In this document: in pieces, positions 51,896-61,716 of the stretch
Layout: each line of letters opens with the position of its first letter
Position numbering within the stretch: position 1 is the stretch's first letter
NCBI RefSeq assembly: GCF_016595505.1
Contig: NZ_JAENIL010000022.1
Location: forward strand, 1-64,000
Source: Pelagicoccus mobilis
GTDB lineage: Bacteria > Verrucomicrobiota > Verrucomicrobiia > Opitutales > Opitutaceae
Length of the DNA stretch: 64,000 nucleotides
Reading direction: 5' to 3'
Notes under the pieces: model-generated
Told to the model about the DNA's origin: nothing
The model's database searches: none
What the model saw: the letters and a program-made list of their open reading frames with translations, nothing else
Position numbers and translations under genes: made by a program

Positions 51896-54130
51896 CTACG
51901 CCAATTGATTTCCCAGAGGGAGCGAACGAATTCGCTTACCGGTCGCTGCGTAGATCGCGTTGCAAAGCGCAGGAGCAGCTGGCGGAGTCGCAGGTTCACC
52001 CACTCCAGCTGGCGGAGCATCGCTCTCGATTACCGCAACGTCGATTTGGGTCGGCGACTCATTCATACGCGTCACACGCACATCGTGATAATTGCTTTGA
52101 TCAATTCGTCCCGCTGTCGCGGTGATCTCTTCCAAAACACAGCTGAATCCGAAGATCGTTCCGCCTTCGCACTGCGCTTTCACGGCGTCGAGATTCACAA
52201 CTGTTCCCGCATCGGCAGCAACCCAAGCTTTCGGAATGCGTACTTCGCCATCGTTGCTTACCTCAACCTCCACCGCTGTAGCGACATAGGTTAAAAAACT
52301 TCGGTGACAGGCTATCCCCAATCCACGGCCTTTCGGTAATGTTCGACCCCAATCCGCCATTTCAGCCGCCTTCTTAACCACCGCAATCAACCGAGCTGTA
52401 TCCACCGGATACTTTTCGATCGGATCACCATAGTTACCATAAGGAATCGGCGTGTGCGTCAGGTCTATCTTCCGCGGCTCACCGATCAGTTCGAGAAGGT
52501 AATCCTTCGGGTCCCGGCCTGCCGCTTCCGCTAACTCTGCCGCAAAACATTGGATCGCGAAGGCATGATTGATGTTACCCACCGAACGCATCCAACCGAT
52601 CCGAACATGGGCATCTGCCTTGCAGCTTTCCAACCGCAGATTCGGAACCTGGAAAGGGTTTTCGGTAAACCCAAGGTCGAGCTCGAAACTAAAGGGTTCG
52701 TTCGCTCCGGGAGCAAAGGTCGAGGCGATTGGCGGAAACGCGGTCCTATGCAACCAACCATCGGTCTTGCCATCGCCATCGAGCGTGGCCTCGAAATGCT
52801 GGGCGCAGGCAAAGTGGTAATAGCCATGCCTGACATCGTCCTCGCGCGTCCAAACGACCTTTATTGGAGCACCAATCTCTTTGGCGATCAACGCTGCCTC
52901 GACCACGAAATCCGGTTTGCTCTTGCGACCGAAACCGCCACCGAGAAAAGTAACGTTCACAGTGACCTGTTCGAGTTCGAGACCGACAGCTCCGGCGACT
53001 TCCTTGCGGGCGCCTTGAGGCGCTTGAACACAGGCATAAATCTCCATCGAATCTTCGCCTGGTATAGCAACCGCAGCGGGCGGCTCCATCTGCACGTGGG
53101 ACATCAGAGGCACGTAATAGTCGGCTACTAGCTTCTTATCTCCAGATGACAGCGCAGCATCAACATCTCCCTCCTCCCGCACGACTTTGCCCGGAGCGCT
53201 CACCGAGCTCTCAAGCGTCTGGCGATAATCCTTCGAAGCAAACCCGCTATTGTCCCCATCTTCCCACTCAATTTCGAGCAGGTCGCGTCCCTTCATAGCC
53301 GCCCAGGTGTTTTTGGCGACGACCGCGATTCCACCAAGCGGCTTAAAGCCCGGCGGCTTTTGCCCGGGATCCTTCATCTCCACCACTCGCTCAACGCCCG
53401 GTACCGCTAGGGCCGCTTTGGCGTCATAGCTTTTCACCTTGCCAAATACAACTGGCGGGCGAGCCACCACAGCAAACTTCATCCCCGGCACACGCTTGTC
53501 TTGGCCAAACACGTTTTGCCCGGTCACCGCTCCATGGTTATCGAGACTACGCACCACCTTGCCGATATAACGCCACTTCTTGCGTGGCTTCAGCGTGAGC
53601 GAATCCTCGGCAGGCACTTCGAGTTTCGCAGCAGCAGCGATCAACTCACCATAACCCAAAGTTTTCCCATTCGCCGTATTCACGATCTGGTGACCTTCAG
53701 CTTTGCACTGACTCGCATCCACACCCCACTTCTGGGCAGCAGCCTGCTCCAGCATCGTACGAGCCGTAGCTCCCGCCTGGCGAAGGCGTTCGAGATTATG
53801 ACGCATACTGCGTGAACCGTCGGTGTTTTGGTCACCGTATTTGGCGTCGCCAGTAGCTTGCTCGATTTTCACACGATCCCAGTCAGCTTCCAGCTCGTCG
53901 GCGATCACTTGGGCAACGCTGGTACGGATCTGCTGCCCCATTTCGGATCGGTGGCAAACTACAGTCACAGTACCCTCACCATCAATTGCGACAAACAGAT
54001 TTGGGGCAAAGGAGGCAGCCTCCGAAGAAGCGACTGCCATCGACTTCGGCAAGTAAGCCAGTCCCAACAAGAACGCTCCACCTTTTCCAAGGTTCTCTAC
54101 GAAACTCCGACGTGATTGCTTGGCGATCAT
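51896..54130 (-). CDS. Molybdenum hydroxylase large subunit (isoquinoline 1-oxidoreductase beta type)
   Basis: A 744-residue molybdopterin-binding subunit of the IorB/aldehyde-oxidase family with a Tat signal ([15 protein letters not shown] at the N-terminus). The domain order is the usual two aldehyde-oxidase-like domains, ending in the Glu-containing [16 protein letters not shown] active-site segment. The reading frame continues upstream to 54202 inside the small subunit gene; the ATG at 54130 overlaps that gene's stop as ATGA and begins exactly at the Tat motif. It would hydroxylate a heterocycle or aldehyde. No FAD subunit is encoded next to it, as is usual for the Ior type, which gives electrons to a cytochrome. 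Confidence 0.9.
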   Translation of the reverse strand: MIAKQSRRSFVENLGKGGAFLLGLAYLPKSMAVASSEAASFAPNLFVAIDGEGTVTVVCHRSEMGQQIRTSVAQVIADELEADWDRVKIEQATGDAKYGDQNTDGSRSMRHNLERLRQAGATARTMLEQAAAQKWGVDASQCKAEGHQIVNTANGKTLGYGELIAAAAKLEVPAEDSLTLKPRKKWRYIGKVVRSLDNHGAVTGQNVFGQDKRVPGMKFAVVARPPVVFGKVKSYDAKAALAVPGVERVVEMKDPGQKPPGFKPLGGIAVVAKNTWAAMKGRDLLEIEWEDGDNSGFASKDYRQTLESSVSAPGKVVREEGDVDAALSSGDKKLVADYYVPLMSHVQMEPPAAVAIPGEDSMEIYACVQAPQGARKEVAGAVGLELEQVTVNVTFLGGGFGRKSKPDFVVEAALIAKEIGAPIKVVWTREDDVRHGYYHFACAQHFEATLDGDGKTDGWLHRTAFPPIASTFAPGANEPFSFELDLGFTENPFQVPNLRLESCKADAHVRIGWMRSVGNINHAFAIQCFAAELAEAAGRDPKDYLLELIGEPRKIDLTHTPIPYGNYGDPIEKYPVDTARLIAVVKKAAEMADWGRTLPKGRGLGIACHRSFLTYVATAVEVEVSNDGEVRIPKAWVAADAGTVVNLDAVKAQCEGGTIFGFSCVLEEITATAGRIDQSNYHDVRVTRMNESPTQIDVAVIESDAPPAGVGEPATPPAAPALCNAIYAATGKRIRSLPLGNQLA

Positions 54131-54591
54131 TTCGCGCCTCCTTTCATTTCGGCGGCGAGGTGGATCGCCTGGCGAATGCGCGGGTAGGTACCGCAGCGAC
54201 AAATGTTACCCGACATTTCCAAATCGATATCGGCATCGCTCGGCTTCCCGTTGCGGGCGAGCAACGAGGCCGCCTGCATGATCTGCCCTGGTTGGCAGTA
54301 ACCGCACTGGGGAACATTGAGCTTCACCCAAGCCAGTTGTACCGGATGGTCGCCCGCCTCGCTGAGGCCTTCGATTGTCGTCACTTCCTGCCCTGCAAGC
54401 GAGGCAGCCGGCGTTTGGCAGGAACGAACCGCCACCCCATTGACGTGGACCGTGCAAGCGCCGCATTGAGCCGCTCCACAGCCAAATTTAGTTCCAGTCA
54501 TCTCCAGATCATCACGTAGGATCCAGAGCAGAGGGGTATCGGTCGGACCCTCAAAGCGAGTGGTCTTCCCGTTGAGTTTAAACTCTATCAT
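54127..54591 (-). CDS. (2Fe-2S) small subunit of the molybdenum hydroxylase
   Basis: A 154-residue ferredoxin-type subunit. The two [2Fe-2S] cysteine sets are complete: CGAAQCGAC...C at about 42-62 and CGYCQPGQ...CRCG at about 100-134. The start is taken at 54591 ([11 protein letters not shown]), where the domain opens. It is the first gene of the pair, overlapping the large subunit by four bases. Unlike the large subunit it has no Tat leader and probably travels as a partner. Confidence 0.93.
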   Translation of the reverse strand: MIEFKLNGKTTRFEGPTDTPLLWILRDDLEMTGTKFGCGAAQCGACTVHVNGVAVRSCQTPAASLAGQEVTTIEGLSEAGDHPVQLAWVKLNVPQCGYCQPGQIMQAASLLARNGKPSDADIDLEMSGNICRCGTYPRIRQAIHLAAEMKGGAK

Positions 54592-54711
54592 ATTCTGTCG
54601 GGGTTGGATTAGGTCGCCCGTAAAACGGACAATGGGGATAGCCAAGTGCGACAAAACTAATCCCAGTGAGCAAATTGTCCAATGGAAAGCTGAACTTACC
54701 CCGCCAGGAAA

Positions 54712-55512
54712 CTAGACTTCCGTCTCCATGATCCGATGCCGCACCACTGCTCGCGATCGAGGGAATATAACATCCCCCACCCTGAACCCACGATCCTTCA
54801 ATCCCTCCGGTACGTCTTCTGCTCGTATATCGACCGCGCGTATTAGCAGATTCCCTACAGTGTAATCCTCGAGCACCCCCAGCGTTTCCTGAACTTCTCC
54901 TTCCTCCAAAGATTCCAGCACCACAAGCGCACCCCGGTATTTTTCCAAGATCGGCTCATAGGCGTTTGGTAGTATCTCCAACAGGCTTTGCCCGACTTCG
55001 GTCGCATGCCGATCCGCCCCACTCACCTTTTGCAAAGCCGCGCTTCGCTGTTTCGCCATTCCAATCAGCATCCCCACCGACTGGCTAAAAGCATCCCGCA
55101 ACATCCCGTAAAGATTGCGGAGCGAACGTCCAATCTTCTCAAAAAAGCTCGTGAACTTCAGATCCGCCACCTCCTCATCCCATTCCTCGCGCTCTGAAGT
55201 CCCTTCTGACGGAGCCGGTCGAATGATCCGATCGATATCCGCTATCTTTTTATCATAGAGCACATAACTCGATTTGCTCCTCCCCAGCCCCATTGCCTGT
55301 GGGCTATCATAGACCAGTTCTATGCATTTGGGAAACACCTTCATCACTCCCCAGACAGAGCGGCCATCCTTCATTTTCAGAATAACAAAGTCGCCGTCGA
55401 ACTCCTTCAAACAAGCATCCCTGCGGTGACGTTCGATCACCACTCCAGCAATCGCACTCAAAAACAACAACCCAATCGGGGCCCAAATCAAAACCGTCGG
55501 CGAGAATTCCAT
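54712..55512 (-). CDS. Membrane-anchored hypothetical protein
   Basis: A 266-residue protein with one N-terminal membrane helix (TVLIWAPIGLLFLSAIAGVVI) and a soluble part. Its first half has a beta-rich segment (FVILKMKDGRSVWGVMKVFPKCIELVYDS) reminiscent of an SH3-like or Lsm-type fold, the second half is helical. No known family is recognised. A TTG at 55548 also is in frame, but the ATG at 55512 is preferred. The segment AGAGAGG lies directly before it. It stands alone between the hydroxylase operon and the phosphoesterase. Confidence 0.55.
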   Translation of the reverse strand: MEFSPTVLIWAPIGLLFLSAIAGVVIERHRRDACLKEFDGDFVILKMKDGRSVWGVMKVFPKCIELVYDSPQAMGLGRSKSSYVLYDKKIADIDRIIRPAPSEGTSEREEWDEEVADLKFTSFFEKIGRSLRNLYGMLRDAFSQSVGMLIGMAKQRSAALQKVSGADRHATEVGQSLLEILPNAYEPILEKYRGALVVLESLEEGEVQETLGVLEDYTVGNLLIRAVDIRAEDVPEGLKDRGFRVGDVIFPRSRAVVRHRIMETEV

Positions 55513-55601
55513 CCTCTCTGCAGAAACCAAATTCCCCCTTAAAACCAAGCCCGAAAATCTCGCAATCGCCCCCCGAGGCTCTATTCAACGGTACCAAACC
55601 A

Positions 55602-56357
55602 ATGAGTCACGCCGCCAAGCCAGCCCTTGTCATCCCTGACACGCACCAGAATATCGATTGGGTCGAAGCCATTCTCGTCAAAGAATCCGCTGAAGTCAGC
55701 CAAGTCGTTTTTCTGGGCGACTACCTCGACGCCAAGGTAAAGACTGCGGACACTCCCGAAGCAACCGCTCGCTATATCGCGAATCTACAGAGCCGTTACC
55801 CAGAGCTCCCGATCACCTTCCTGGTCGGAAATCACGATCTCCCTTACCTCTACGATCTGCAAAACGATCGAAGTCCTGAAAGCACGAATCCCAATCCGTA
55901 TTCAAACGGAGCCTACGTGCCCGCTTACTCGGAGCAGGTGAGAGAGCACTTCAATCACGACTTCCTCTCCCAACTAAAACCCTTCGCCCTGGTCGAGGGA
56001 TTCCTCATGTCCCATGCGGGGCTCCATATCGCGCACTTTCCCGTCCAGACCGACGATGCGTTGCAAACTCTCTATACAGAGCTCAACCAACACATAAGCA
56101 AACTACCCGACCAACGCCCACCGGCCCTCGCCGCTGTAGGTATCGCCCGTCGCGGACTTGACCCCATTGGCGGTCTCGCTTGGCAAGACTGGTTTCACGA
56201 ATTCGAAGACTCCCTTCCTTGGCCGCAAATTGTTGGCCACACCCTCCTAGACGAACCTGATTCCAGAGGTCGTAGTTGGAACCTAGATACCCGCAACGGC
56301 TCCTACGCCCTTATCCAAAACGCCACAATCCAAATCCGCGCCCTCCCCAAAGAATAA
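55602..56357 (+). CDS. Calcineurin-like metallophosphoesterase
   Basis: A 251-residue soluble enzyme with the full metallophosphoesterase set: IPDTHQN (DxH), FLGDYLD (GDxxD), VGNHD and the late His motifs MSHAGLH and VGHTLLD. The core fits the Ser/Thr-phosphatase and nucleotidase branch. No signal peptide. The substrate is not deducible; neighbours give no hint. The downstream spacer holds the long palindrome that separates it from chrA. Confidence 0.85.
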   Translation: MSHAAKPALVIPDTHQNIDWVEAILVKESAEVSQVVFLGDYLDAKVKTADTPEATARYIANLQSRYPELPITFLVGNHDLPYLYDLQNDRSPESTNPNPYSNGAYVPAYSEQVREHFNHDFLSQLKPFALVEGFLMSHAGLHIAHFPVQTDDALQTLYTELNQHISKLPDQRPPALAAVGIARRGLDPIGGLAWQDWFHEFEDSLPWPQIVGHTLLDEPDSRGRSWNLDTRNGSYALIQNATIQIRALPKE

Positions 56358-56376
56358 AATCACGCCGCCCTACATC

Positions 56377-56540
56377 GAGGTCGTCCGATGGGTCGTTCTC
56401 GAGTATTTGAAGTTATGTCTGAGAAGAAAAATGCAGCTTGCGAATCGAGTAATACCCGGAGGGTATTGGGAGGTGAGCCAATGCATTTTGCACTCAGACA
56501 GAACGAAAAGACGAAGGGATAAGACCCATCGGGCGACCTC
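56377..56540 (+). repeat. 164-base multi-stem palindrome before chrA
   Basis: Outer arms GAGGTCGTCCGATGGGTC (56377-56394) and GACCCATCGGGCGACCTC (56523-56540) are 18 bases long and differ by one wobble. Further in, TGTCTGAG (56416-56423) pairs with CTCAGACA (56493-56500), AAAATGCA (56428-56435) with TGCATTTT (56482-56489), and AATACCC (56451-56457) with GGGTATT (56461-56467) around GGA. The stems are all in one register, giving a long hairpin with internal loops. It ends six bases before the chrA start. It may be a non-autonomous mobile element or a leader RNA. Confidence 0.75.
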
Positions 56541-56546
56541 AAACTA

Positions 56547-57722
56547 ATGAAAGAGATCTTTCTCGTTTTCCTCCGCCTCGGTTGCTACGCCTTCGGCGGT
56601 CCCACCGCCCACATGGGCTACTTCCACGAAGAGTTCGTCAAGCGACGCAAATGGCTGAGCGAGGCCGACTACGCCGACACCGTTGCTCTGTGCCAATTTC
56701 TCCCCGGCCCATCCAGCTCCCAAGCAGGCTTCGCCATCGGCCTTGATCGAGGGGGCATCACAGGAGCCTTCCTAGCCTGGATCGGCTTCACCCTTCCGTC
56801 CGCAATACTCATGATCGCCTTCGCTCTGGGCCTCGAATACGCGGGCGATCTCTCGACCGCCGGCTGGGTCTCAGGCCTCAAGCTCGTAGCCGTAGCAGTG
56901 GTCGCCAACGCGGCGTGGGGTATGGCCAAATCCCTTTGTCCTGACCGCAGCCGAGCCACGATCGCCGCTCTCGTAACGCTCGGTCTGCTTCTTGCAGCAA
57001 CCCCTCTTGCCCAACTCGTCGCCATCCTCATTGGAGGAGTCGCCGGCTATATTCTGTATCGCAAGCAGGACCACACTTCGCAGGTCAAGCCAACCCATCA
57101 AGCGGGCTCAAAAAGAATGGGAGCCATCTACCTCGGCATCTTTTTCATTCTACTCGCTGGCCTACCCATAGCCTCTCAGCTCTCACCACAAAACGAAGCG
57201 CTTGAAGTGGGCGACGCGTTCTATCGAGCCGGCTCGCTGGTCTTCGGCGGCGGACACGTGGTGCTGCCGCTCCTCGATAGCTACACCGTACAACAGGGTT
57301 GGATAGACGAGTCTTCATTCCTCGCTGGCTACGGAGCCGCCCAAGCTCTTCCCGGACCGCTCTTCGCCTTTTCCAGTTTTCTCGGCGCCGGCATAAACAA
57401 AGGACCCGGCGGTATATCCGGAGGTATCTACGCTTTGGTGATGATCTACCTTCCGGCCTGGCTGCTCGTTCTCGGCGCCATTCCTTTCTGGGCTCGCCTT
57501 CGCAAGATCAACGCTGCTCGAGCCGCCTTGCTTGGAGCAAACGCGGCAGTTGTCGGCCTGCTCTTCGCCGCTCTCTACGACCCGATCTGGCAAAGCACCA
57601 TCAACAGCAACCTTAGCTTCGGCTTCGCCCTCGTCGCCTTCATTCTCCTCAAATTCTGGAAAATGCCACCCTGGCTCCTCGCCGCCTTAGGTGCCGGACT
57701 CGGGCAACTTCTACTCGGGTAG
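56547..57722 (+). CDS. chrA: Chromate transporter (ChrA, full-length fused type)
   Basis: A 391-residue inner-membrane protein of the CHR family with the two homologous halves. Half one holds CYAFGGPTAHMGYFHEEFV and LCQFLPGPSSSQAGFAIG, half two SLVFGGGHVVLPLLDSYTV and AAQALPGPLFAFSSFLGAG. Full-length ChrA exports chromate and may also take up or exchange sulfate. The start codon is six bases after the right arm of the 164-base palindrome; no Shine-Dalgarno is seen. It is a single gene with no ChrB regulator nearby. Confidence 0.92.
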   Translation: MKEIFLVFLRLGCYAFGGPTAHMGYFHEEFVKRRKWLSEADYADTVALCQFLPGPSSSQAGFAIGLDRGGITGAFLAWIGFTLPSAILMIAFALGLEYAGDLSTAGWVSGLKLVAVAVVANAAWGMAKSLCPDRSRATIAALVTLGLLLAATPLAQLVAILIGGVAGYILYRKQDHTSQVKPTHQAGSKRMGAIYLGIFFILLAGLPIASQLSPQNEALEVGDAFYRAGSLVFGGGHVVLPLLDSYTVQQGWIDESSFLAGYGAAQALPGPLFAFSSFLGAGINKGPGGISGGIYALVMIYLPAWLLVLGAIPFWARLRKINAARAALLGANAAVVGLLFAALYDPIWQSTINSNLSFGFALVAFILLKFWKMPPWLLAALGAGLGQLLLG

Positions 57723-57730
57723 ATCGGCAA

Positions 57731-57988
57731 CTAGAAGGAGGCCCAGTTCTGTTGGTTCACCAACTTTTGCGCCTCAAGCTCTAGGGTACGCTCCGCTAGC
57801 AACTGTTTGAGTTGTTTATTCTCTTCGCGCAAGAAGGTCAGCTGCTTACCCAGATCTCTTACCTCGATTGAGAGCAGATTATCAGAATTCTGAGTACGAT
57901 CTTCAACCTGCTTAAGTTGAACCAACTGCTCCATTCCCACAATCTGATGTAGCCGAGGGTTCATTTGAGCTTTCTTAGTATTCTCCAT
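57731..57988 (-). CDS. Small coiled-coil hypothetical protein
   Basis: An 85-residue, strongly helical protein with a leucine-zipper-like middle (IEVRDLGKQLTFLREENKQLKQLLAERTLELEAQ). No family recognised; no signal or membrane segment. A perfect 14-base palindrome lies just before it. It converges with chrA with an eight-base gap. Confidence 0.6.
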   Translation of the reverse strand: MENTKKAQMNPRLHQIVGMEQLVQLKQVEDRTQNSDNLLSIEVRDLGKQLTFLREENKQLKQLLAERTLELEAQKLVNQQNWASF

Positions 57989-57998
57989 ATCTATTGTC

Positions 57999-58012
57999 AG
58001 TGAATATTCACT
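57999..58012. promoter_or_regulatory. Perfect palindrome AGTGAATATTCACT before the coiled-coil gene
   Basis: A 14-base perfect palindrome lies ten bases from the start codon of the small coiled-coil gene. At this position it could be an operator or a hairpin in the 5' leader. Nothing else with this sequence is seen in the window. Confidence 0.45.
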
Positions 58013-58043
58013 ACAAGCAGCAGGCGATAAACGAACAATTTAA

Positions 58044-58070
58044 GGGCCGCTCCACGAAGTGAAGCGACCC
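58044..58070 (-). terminator. Terminator hairpin of the giant TonB receptor gene
   Basis: On the minus strand GGGTCGCTTCAC pairs with GTGGAGCGGCCC around a TTC loop (12 base pairs with two wobbles), followed by TTAAATTG. It begins 48 bases past the stop of the giant TonB receptor gene. Confidence 0.6.
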
Positions 58071-58118
58071 GATTATACCATAACACTTAACTAGTGTGTG
58101 CTACCGAGGGATAACAAA

Positions 58119-61100
58119 CTAGAATGTGAAACTGTTCGTAAGCATCCATTCGCGACTCGCCGGAATTCGGTACGTCCCAGGAGATCCGTCTCCCTGCACG
58201 GTGATCGGAATCAACTCGTCGTCCGCGAAGGCGTTCCTAAGATTCAGCTGCATGCGCCACCGGACTCCGTTGCCGAGCTTGAAAGTATAGGATCCGAAGA
58301 GGTCCACCTTTTCAGAGCTTGGTCCCCAATACGGATTTTCGATGTCGAACTTATCCTGGCCGTCCGCTGGGTCAGTATAAACCGGATACCCGATCGCAAC
58401 CTTGTCTTCCCAGCGGAGGCTACCACCAACGTTGAGCCCCTGAAGCTTTCCATCGGTGAAACGGTAGGAGGTCACTAGATTCGCACGCCATGGACGCATT
58501 TCCGCTACGTTCGTACCTTCTTGCTGTAGCGCGAGTAGATACTTGGAGTAGAAGGTCTGGTTCCACTGTTGTAATATGGAGCCGTTACCTCCGCCCCACC
58601 ACATGCGGATATCGCCAGCTGGACCGTTCCAATGCTCGTTGCGAGCGTCCACCCATTCTTTGAGCGAACCTGCAATGTTGGTATTCTGTGCAGTCTGCTC
58701 GGATGCATTGAGGACGATACTCCAGTTTTTCGTGGGTTCGAAGCTCAATTCATATTCAACACCTTCGGAAATCGTATCCGCAGTTGAAACGAAACCTACC
58801 GGCTGAGAGCCGCCAAGCCACCAGTTCTTCTTCCAGCCATCGACCGGATCCATGCCCCAAGCCTCAAACAGTTCATCGCTCGGCAGGTTGTTCAACACCG
58901 CTTCGGCATGGAGTCTTTGCTCTGCAAGAGCCTCTTCAGCGGTCTGGCCACCGCGGGGACGATACCAGAATCCACCCGTACCGGGTTCCCCGTTTAGATT
59001 GCCCATGTAGCGTTGCGCGGAACGAAGGGCACGGGCTTCAGCACCACCGATGAACCACAGGTTACCTGGATCGAAGCTAGCATCCTTCACAAGGGTTTCG
59101 TAGAAGTTAACCTTGAAGTTCAACCTACCTTCAAAGGCGGAGATCAAGAATCCGTAGTCTTCCGTTTCCCCGCTAGGAGCTCCCAAAGGCTGGCCAAACT
59201 GGTCGATCCGACCCGCTGCAGGCTGGAAGTTCGAAGACTCGTTGTAGAAGAAACTCAGCTTTGTCTGGTATGGCAGCTCCGGTAGAAACTTGTCCGTATG
59301 CACAACGACCGACCAAGATTCGCTCGTACCCTCGACTCTATTACCAGGAACAGTATCCAACTCATAACTACCGTCTGATAGATCTAGATATTCATCCTGA
59401 GCGACGAGACTTGTTGATCCATCCTGACCAACCAAACCGAATGATTCAGCGGTGTCCTTGCGGTATCCGTAAGTTGGAACGACTGCTCCATCCCAGAGAA
59501 ACGCCTGCCAAATGAACGCTTCAGAGCTAATCTCCTGCAGATCACGATTTGCCTTTTCCAAGGCCTTCAGTCCGCCTTCCGCAGTTGAGCCATTGATCAG
59601 GGTGGCTGGCATTTCACGCCAACCCACGTAGTTGGCTCCGTTTTCAGACTGCGTAGAAGTCGCTCCATCCCACGGGCGAATCCATTCGGCCGCAGGGTCA
59701 ACACCCGTCGCGTTCCAATTGGAGTCGAAGAGATAGACCGAATTAATGTTCGGAACCTGGATCGCCGAAATCGGCTGGATGTTCAGCCCAGACGCCGAGC
59801 TCGTATTCAACAACGAACCACTGCCAAGATAGTTTAGCATCATTAGCTCGCGCTCAGCAGCTGTCACCACCGGTGTCGCCTGAAACTCACCATACTCACG
59901 CCCTAGGAGATAGGACGCCCATTGCTGATCGCGCTGTTCGATTTCCTGTTCGGACGCGAAAGCCGTGAAAAGGTGGCGTCCAAGCAGCTTGCTCACGAAC
60001 GACTCGTCCATGAAGTCAGTGGCTCGGACATCGGCAAATGCGGTGGCTTGCAAGACTTCGCGTTCCGTCTGACGGGCTCCGGTACCAAAACGCGAACGAT
60101 TGACGACGTAAGGTCGTCCCACGTTCGGATTCGGAGTCAGGTCAGGCGAAAGGTGGGAGTTGATATCAATTGACAATGCAGGATTTCCACCGAGCGGACG
60201 GAACGAGCGATCCGCGTAGCTTTGTCGATCGTAAGCGACCTGCACGCCGACGCGATTCCCCCAAAAGCTCTGATCTAGCTTCAGGTTCAGCCCATCGAAA
60301 TCACGGTACTCCCGCTTGTTATCCCCATCGATCATGTGATTCTTGAAATCGAAGATCGAACGGTCTGTTAGCGACTGACGCTTGAACGGCGCCAATGTAT
60401 TCGCAAATTCAAGACCGGCGTTCTGGGCATACTTCGGATAGTTTGCGACCGCGAGAGGACGCCAGAACGGATAGAAGGTTACGTCTTCATCGACTTCCCC
60501 ATTGGCGCCGATGCCATTGTTGTCAGACGATGCCAGCTCGCCAACACGCAAGGGTCCCCATTGCTGAGAGGACGTCGGATCGTCGAAAATGACCTGCACA
60601 CCACCAAAGCGTTGATCGAGCGAAGGGTTGTAATTGTCATGGCCTCCCACGAACGTTCCTGACTCAGGGATGAGCGGGTTGTCATTGTAGGCCTCAACGG
60701 GATTATAAACCTGCTTGTTCAAACGATCGAACCAAGGAGTGATCAAGTCTTCCGGAGGAAGCGAGCGTGGGCGGTTGGCTTCAATTGAGCCGTCCTCATA
60801 ATTCGCGGTCAAGGTGGTACTCGCAGAATCACTTTTTAGGAAACTCGGCTCGTATTTGAGAGCTACATACAAACGCTCATCATCCTCGAACGCTGGGTTC
60901 TGCTGGAATTTCTGGTGCTCGTTCAGAGCAGCAACGCGTATCGCCAACTCGTCTTCCAGAATGACGCGGTTCAGGTTGAGAGAGAATCGACGACTACCCC
61001 AGCTACCAAAGCGCAGCTCAACCTTGCCTTCATCCTCGAAGTTGGCGCCTTGGACCGTGGCATTGATAATGCCCGCTGGACTGCCTAGGCCGAACAGCAT

Positions 61101-61631
61101 CGAATTCGGCCCGCGTTGGAGGTCGATACGATTCGTATTGTAGTTGTCCCAAGGAATATCCGTCAGGAAATAGTTTCTCGTATTGTCCGCCGAGGCCAAG
61201 CCGCGAACACGGTTGTTGTTGTTGGGACGCAACATAGCACCGCTTTCGTCGAGCGCCTCGCCATTGCCCAAACCTGTGAAGTTTCCGGATACACCTCCCG
61301 TTTCCGTGTTGGTGGTATAAACGAGCAGAGACTCGCTATCCGTGGCCGCCACATCATTGAGAAACTGTTCGGTCACAACCGAAATAGCGGAGCCTACATC
61401 CTTCAGTTCGGTACGGATACGAGTTCCCGCCAACGTGGAAGTGGCCCGATATCCAGTGTCCTCCGAGGCTTCGATAGTGAACGGGGACAGTTCAAAGATC
61501 TCTTCCTCTCCATCGGCTTCCTGAGCAGCCAAAAAGCTTGGCGCCAAAAAGCCAGTTGCCAACGCAACAGAAGCGAAGCCCCAAGGAGGTATAACTCCCC
61601 GGTTTTTTGTGAAGTGTAATGGTCTAGTCAT
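58119..61631 (-). CDS. Giant TonB-dependent receptor of the Opitutae type
   Basis: A 1170-residue outer-membrane receptor with a signal peptide (about 1-35), then EEIFELSPFTIEASEDTGYR, the plug (about 50-190, NRIDLQRGPNSMLFGLGSPAGIIN) and a barrel twice as long as in common receptors because of large loops. It ends REWMLTNSFTF. Such receptors are a hallmark of Opitutae and usually import oligosaccharides or siderophores. Convergent or adjacent regulatory genes (XylR type) and a sulfatase next to it point to a sulfated or xylose-containing polysaccharide, by context only. Confidence 0.92.
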   Translation of the reverse strand: MTRPLHFTKNRGVIPPWGFASVALATGFLAPSFLAAQEADGEEEIFELSPFTIEASEDTGYRATSTLAGTRIRTELKDVGSAISVVTEQFLNDVAATDSESLLVYTTNTETGGVSGNFTGLGNGEALDESGAMLRPNNNNRVRGLASADNTRNYFLTDIPWDNYNTNRIDLQRGPNSMLFGLGSPAGIINATVQGANFEDEGKVELRFGSWGSRRFSLNLNRVILEDELAIRVAALNEHQKFQQNPAFEDDERLYVALKYEPSFLKSDSASTTLTANYEDGSIEANRPRSLPPEDLITPWFDRLNKQVYNPVEAYNDNPLIPESGTFVGGHDNYNPSLDQRFGGVQVIFDDPTSSQQWGPLRVGELASSDNNGIGANGEVDEDVTFYPFWRPLAVANYPKYAQNAGLEFANTLAPFKRQSLTDRSIFDFKNHMIDGDNKREYRDFDGLNLKLDQSFWGNRVGVQVAYDRQSYADRSFRPLGGNPALSIDINSHLSPDLTPNPNVGRPYVVNRSRFGTGARQTEREVLQATAFADVRATDFMDESFVSKLLGRHLFTAFASEQEIEQRDQQWASYLLGREYGEFQATPVVTAAERELMMLNYLGSGSLLNTSSASGLNIQPISAIQVPNINSVYLFDSNWNATGVDPAAEWIRPWDGATSTQSENGANYVGWREMPATLINGSTAEGGLKALEKANRDLQEISSEAFIWQAFLWDGAVVPTYGYRKDTAESFGLVGQDGSTSLVAQDEYLDLSDGSYELDTVPGNRVEGTSESWSVVVHTDKFLPELPYQTKLSFFYNESSNFQPAAGRIDQFGQPLGAPSGETEDYGFLISAFEGRLNFKVNFYETLVKDASFDPGNLWFIGGAEARALRSAQRYMGNLNGEPGTGGFWYRPRGGQTAEEALAEQRLHAEAVLNNLPSDELFEAWGMDPVDGWKKNWWLGGSQPVGFVSTADTISEGVEYELSFEPTKNWSIVLNASEQTAQNTNIAGSLKEWVDARNEHWNGPAGDIRMWWGGGNGSILQQWNQTFYSKYLLALQQEGTNVAEMRPWRANLVTSYRFTDGKLQGLNVGGSLRWEDKVAIGYPVYTDPADGQDKFDIENPYWGPSSEKVDLFGSYTFKLGNGVRWRMQLNLRNAFADDELIPITVQGDGSPGTYRIPASREWMLTNSFTF

Positions 61632-61686
61632 AGCGTGGGTGTTTGTGGTTTAAACGGGTGCCCAAAAATCCCAAGTAGCCACCAAA

Positions 61687-61716
61687 ACAGGTATAGGAAT
61701 CCCTATACGCTCCTGT
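61687..61716. promoter_or_regulatory. Nested palindrome between the receptor and the XylR-type gene
   Basis: GTATAGG (61691-61697) pairs with CCTATAC (61702-61708) around AATC, nested in ACAGG (61687-61691) and CCTGT (61712-61716). It is 56 bases upstream of the receptor start, in the 387-base spacer between divergent genes, so it is a candidate operator for either. Nothing else is recognised in 61632-62018. Confidence 0.4.

Noticed and set aside
56360-56542. A 60-residue minus-strand frame in the chrA spacer
   Set aside because: It lies entirely across the long palindrome and has no coding character.
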